From: Amphritea atlantica
GTDB lineage: Bacteria > Pseudomonadota > Gammaproteobacteria > Pseudomonadales > Balneatricaceae
DNA length: 35,995 nucleotides
Direction: 5' to 3'
Assembly: GCF_900111095.1 (NCBI RefSeq)
Contig: NZ_FOGB01000005.1
Span: forward strand, 1-35,995
The translations under genes were made by a program, and so were the position numbers. The notes under the pieces were generated by a model. That model worked only from the letters and a program-made list of their open reading frames with translations. It was not told where the DNA came from and ran no database searches. Shown one piece after another: positions 33,643-35,995 of this stretch. Each line of letters starts with the position of its first letter. Position 1 is the stretch's first letter.

Positions 33643-34398
33643 TTGACCCAGTTTCGCCCCTGTATCGACCTGCACCAGGGTCAGGTAAAACAGATTGTGG
33701 GTGGCAGCCTGAATGATCAGGGCGCCACAACCAACTTTGTCAGTCAGTATGATGCTGAGTATTACGCCAGCCTCTACCGCAAGCACAATCTGACCGGTGG
33801 TCATGTGATCGCGCTGGGGCCTGGGAACAGGGAACAGGCACTGAAAGCACTGGCGGCCTGGCCCGACGGCCTGCAGTTTGGTGGCGGTGTGAATAACAGC
33901 AATGCGGCTGAGTTTATTGCCGCAGGCGCATCCCATGTGATTGTGACCTCCTGGCTGTTTGAGAAGGGTCAGTTCAGTTGGGAACGGCTGGCGCAGATCA
34001 AAGCGATTACCGGCAAAGAGCGGCTGATTCTTGATCTGAGTTGCCGCCGCACCGATAGCGGCTGGAATATCGCCACTGACCGCTGGCAGACGGTGACCGC
34101 AACCCAGGTCAATGGGCAAACATTGGCAGAACTCAGCCAGCACTGTGCCGAGTTTCTGATCCATGCGGCGGATGTTGAAGGGCTGCAATCGGGGATTGAT
34201 GAAGAGTTAGTTAAACTGTTGGGTGAAGCCTGCCCGATTCCGGTGACCTATGCCGGCGGTGCTCGTTCACTCGACGATCTGAAACTGGTCGACCAGCTAT
34301 CCAATGGCAAGGTCGATCTCACCATCGGCAGCGCGCTGGATATCTTCGGCGGCAGCGGTATCACACTGGAGCAATGCATTGAATGGAATCAGCGTTAA
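33643..34398 (+). CDS. hisA: HisA-type isomerase of the eukaryotic (HIS6/HISN3) kind
   Basis: This 251-residue (beta/alpha)8 protein carries FRPCIDLHQGQVKQIVGGSL, GGHVIALG, LQFGGGVNNSNA, SHVIVTSWLF, LDLSCRR, IPVTYAGGARSLDDL and VDLTIGSALDIFGG. These blocks are those of yeast and plant HisA rather than of ordinary bacterial HisA. It would convert ProFAR to PRFAR in histidine biosynthesis. The TTG at 33643 is preferred (ACGGAG 9 bases upstream); another in-frame TTG at 33553 would add 30 unlikely residues. No other his genes lie nearby. Confidence 0.88.
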   Translation: MTQFRPCIDLHQGQVKQIVGGSLNDQGATTNFVSQYDAEYYASLYRKHNLTGGHVIALGPGNREQALKALAAWPDGLQFGGGVNNSNAAEFIAAGASHVIVTSWLFEKGQFSWERLAQIKAITGKERLILDLSCRRTDSGWNIATDRWQTVTATQVNGQTLAELSQHCAEFLIHAADVEGLQSGIDEELVKLLGEACPIPVTYAGGARSLDDLKLVDQLSNGKVDLTIGSALDIFGGSGITLEQCIEWNQR

Positions 34399-34990
34399 AA
34401 CTATTTTACTGACGCTGCTGCTGACATTAGTCGGCTGCAGCGATCAGAAAGAACTAACCTATCTCCCGCCTGAGGCCGTGATCCTGGCGTTTGGCGACAG
34501 TCTCACTCATGGGGTTGGCAGCCGTAATGGCGGGGATTATCCCACGCAGCTGGAACAACTGACGGGTCGTCGGGTTATCAATGCCGGCGTCTCTGGAGAA
34601 ACCACAGCTGAAGGCTTACAACGTCTGCCTGCATTGCTCGATCAGCACCGGCCCGCCCTGCTGATTCTACTGGAAGGCGGCAATGATATTCTGCGCAATC
34701 TGGACAGAGCGCAGCTAAAACAGAATCTGTCCCAAATGATCTCGCTGGCAAAGTCGCAGAACATTGATGTTGTGCTGGTCGCGGTTCCGGAGAAAAACCT
34801 GTTCTCTGCCAGCGCCCCTCTCTATCAGGAACTGGCTGAAGAGCAGCAACTGGTGATCGAGCCTGAAATAGTTGCCAGCCTGTTGCACGACAACCGTTTT
34901 AAATCGGACCCGGTCCATTTCAATAACCTGGGTTATCAACAGCTTGCGTTAAGGCTGTCGGAACTATTGAAAGAACATAACGCGTTATAA
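34379..34990 (+). CDS. SGNH/GDSL-family esterase lipoprotein
   Basis: This 203-residue protein has a lipoprotein signal peptide ending LTLVGC (Cys20), block I FGDSLTHG (Ser41), GGND (Asn102) and catalytic Asp177/His180 in DPVHFNN. It is related to TesA/arylesterases, which hydrolyse acyl esters or thioesters, and is here likely tethered to a membrane facing the periplasm. The probable TTG start at 34379 has TGGAG 8 bases upstream and lies inside the 3' end of hisA (20-bp overlap). Confidence 0.82.
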   Translation: MNGISVKTILLTLLLTLVGCSDQKELTYLPPEAVILAFGDSLTHGVGSRNGGDYPTQLEQLTGRRVINAGVSGETTAEGLQRLPALLDQHRPALLILLEGGNDILRNLDRAQLKQNLSQMISLAKSQNIDVVLVAVPEKNLFSASAPLYQELAEEQQLVIEPEIVASLLHDNRFKSDPVHFNNLGYQQLALRLSELLKEHNAL

Positions 34991-35069
34991 TTAATGGAAT
35001 TTTTTCAGACTCTCTGAGTCATAGGTCAGAACAACTATCTTTCATTATCGCGATTAAGCGTAGGACAGG

Positions 35070-35507
35070 TTGTATAAATCTATGCCGTTACGAATCTCTT
35101 TATTCATTATCAGCGCAGTTCTGACAATTCAGTGCCCTAGTGTGAATGCAGAAAGCCAGGAGGAAAGCTTTACCGTTTCTCAACAGAGCATCAACCATTT
35201 TCGCCAGATATCGGTGCGTATACTCTCTGCCTACAAAACACCGCCACGCTATATCGGCTCCACCAGCCACTGGCATCTATTTCTGAAAAAAGAGACCCGC
35301 AAAGCGGTAGATAAGGACTTCAGCACCATATTCGGATATAAGATCCCCCGGGATTTCAGCAACATTGAAAATGGCTGGGAACTAAGTCTGCCTGCCGTTG
35401 CGATCAACCCCGATAACTGCCCTGAAGTGACCCGTTACAGCGATGACAAAACGGGTTTCAGCCTGCCGCAGGGAACAGAGATAGCCGCCCGCTGTATCAG
35501 CCAGTAA
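35070..35507 (+). CDS. Secreted hypothetical protein, 145 residues
   Basis: A signal peptide (MPLRISLFIISAVLTIQCPS, cleavage near VNA-ES) is followed by a soluble domain with two late Cys (NPDNCPEV, AARCISQ) that may form a disulfide. I do not recognise the family. The start is TTG 35070 (AGGACAGG upstream) or ATG 35082. It stands alone between the esterase and the repeat cluster. Confidence 0.6.
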   Translation: MYKSMPLRISLFIISAVLTIQCPSVNAESQEESFTVSQQSINHFRQISVRILSAYKTPPRYIGSTSHWHLFLKKETRKAVDKDFSTIFGYKIPRDFSNIENGWELSLPAVAINPDNCPEVTRYSDDKTGFSLPQGTEIAARCISQ

Positions 35508-35541
35508 CCATCCACGTAAGGGATAGGCAAAGAGCTGTATT

Positions 35542-35788
35542 ACCACAGAGGGCACAGAGACAAGCGTAAAGGCTAAAAGGGGGCTCTTCTCTGTGACTTC
35601 GGTGGCGAACCAGCTTTATAGTGTAGGAGCCGCTTCCAGCGGCGAGGGCCTGCGCAACTGCAAAGCTTTATCGCTGCAAGATGCAGCTCCTACAACAGCG
35701 GTCTCACCACAGAGGGCACGGAGGACACAGAGAGAAGCGTAAAGGCTAAAGGGTCGCTCTTCTCAGTGCTCTCTGTGGTCTCGGTGGT
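35542..35788. repeat. ACCACAGAG-type dispersed repeats
   Basis: Two related units start ACCACAGAGGGCAC at 35542 and 35706 and share AAGCGTAAAGGCTAAA and CTCTTCTC. The second ends CTCTGTGGT, making a long inverted repeat. They are intergenic with no coding potential. Confidence 0.7.
35591..35693. repeat. 103-bp direct repeat, copy 1 (REP/MITE-like)
   Basis: This is nearly identical to 35871-35973. The inner part starts GTAGGAGC (35623) and ends GCTCCTAC (35693), a terminal inverted repeat. The internal arms CGCTTCCAGCGGCGA and TCGCTGCAAGATGCAG resemble REP elements of pseudomonad-type genomes. Confidence 0.8.
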
Positions 35789-35870
35789 AAAATTCTTTTT
35801 CAATCACCCGGACGGTAAATGTTCAACTAAACATTACCACTCTCTAATTACCACTAAGCGGCGTCTAATT

Positions 35871-35973
35871 CTGTGACCTCGGTGGCGAACCAGCTTTATA
35901 ATGTAGGAGCCGCTTCCAGCGGCGAAGATCTGCGCAACTGCAAAGCTTTATCGCTGCAAGATGCAGCTCCCAC
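35871..35973. repeat. 103-bp direct repeat, copy 2 (REP/MITE-like)
   Basis: This second copy, 280 bp to the right of the first, has only a few differences, including GCTCCCAC at the end. The start of a further flanking unit (CTGTGACCTCGGTGGCG) runs off the window edge, so the cluster continues. Confidence 0.8.
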
Positions 35974-35995
35974 TAATTCTGTGACCTCGGTGGCG

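Noticed and set aside
1-35995. tRNA, rRNA, CRISPR arrays and complete insertion sequences
   Set aside because: I looked for cloverleaf-like intergenic stretches, regularly spaced direct repeats and transposase frames and found none that I could support; a tRNAscan or CRISPR finder run would settle it.

Overview
The window looks like about 36 kb of chromosome from a Gram-negative, probably marine, gammaproteobacterium of the Oceanospirillales/Alteromonadales kind. The evidence is a cbpAM chaperone pair, an outer-membrane porin, PQQ biosynthesis genes, an AcoR-type sigma54 activator and intermediate GC in most genes. The genus cannot be fixed from the sequence alone.

Positions 1-26,000 form one catabolic island for periplasmic oxidation of an alcohol or polyol. 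From left to right it holds: the 5' part of pqqB (minus); an AcoR-like sigma54-dependent activator (minus); a minus-strand set of PQQ-dependent dehydrogenase, monohaem cytochrome c and MxaJ/XoxJ-like periplasmic protein; divergent pqqA (plus); a secreted VOC protein and a HupE/UreJ-like membrane protein (plus); cbpA-cbpM (minus); a seven-gene minus-strand transporter operon combining a SsuABC/TauABC-like system with a PedA1-PedA2-PedB-PedC system (implicated in lanthanide uptake in Pseudomonas putida); a porin (plus); and a seven-gene minus-strand operon. That last operon encodes E1 alpha, E1 beta, a free lipoyl domain, an E2 core, a lipoate-ligase-like protein, a Tat-targeted small subunit and a GMC/FAD dehydrogenase with a [3Fe-4S] cysteine motif.

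The island appears to be wired together. I find -24/-12 (sigma54) promoter matches in front of pqqB, the PQQ-dehydrogenase, pqqA, the VOC gene, the transporter operon, the porin and the E1 alpha operon. Several have a shared 17-bp near-palindrome about 75-100 bp upstream, as expected for the site of a sigma54 activator; the regulator at 1062-3113 is the obvious candidate. Upstream of the transporter operon, the sigma54 promoter is followed by a strong hairpin-plus-T6 terminator well before the first gene, suggesting a small RNA or an attenuating leader. The dehydrogenase carries the Asp-Tyr-Asp signature of lanthanide-type enzymes, which fits the ped-type transporter.

Positions 26,000-29,400 hold housekeeping-type genes: a LysM/M23 peptidase, a gamma-carbonic-anhydrase-like protein and 4-hydroxyphenylpyruvate dioxygenase. 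Positions 29,890-33,450 are a different, AT-rich accessory region. It holds short unrecognised genes, each with a good ribosome binding site, separated by four decayed 3' fragments of a type I secretion membrane-fusion (HlyD) gene, two of them within 239-bp direct repeats. This resembles a graveyard of displaced cassettes. Positions 33,640-35,510 hold a eukaryote-type HisA, an overlapping SGNH-esterase lipoprotein and a small secreted protein. The right end (35,540-35,995) is a cluster of REP/MITE-like repeats.
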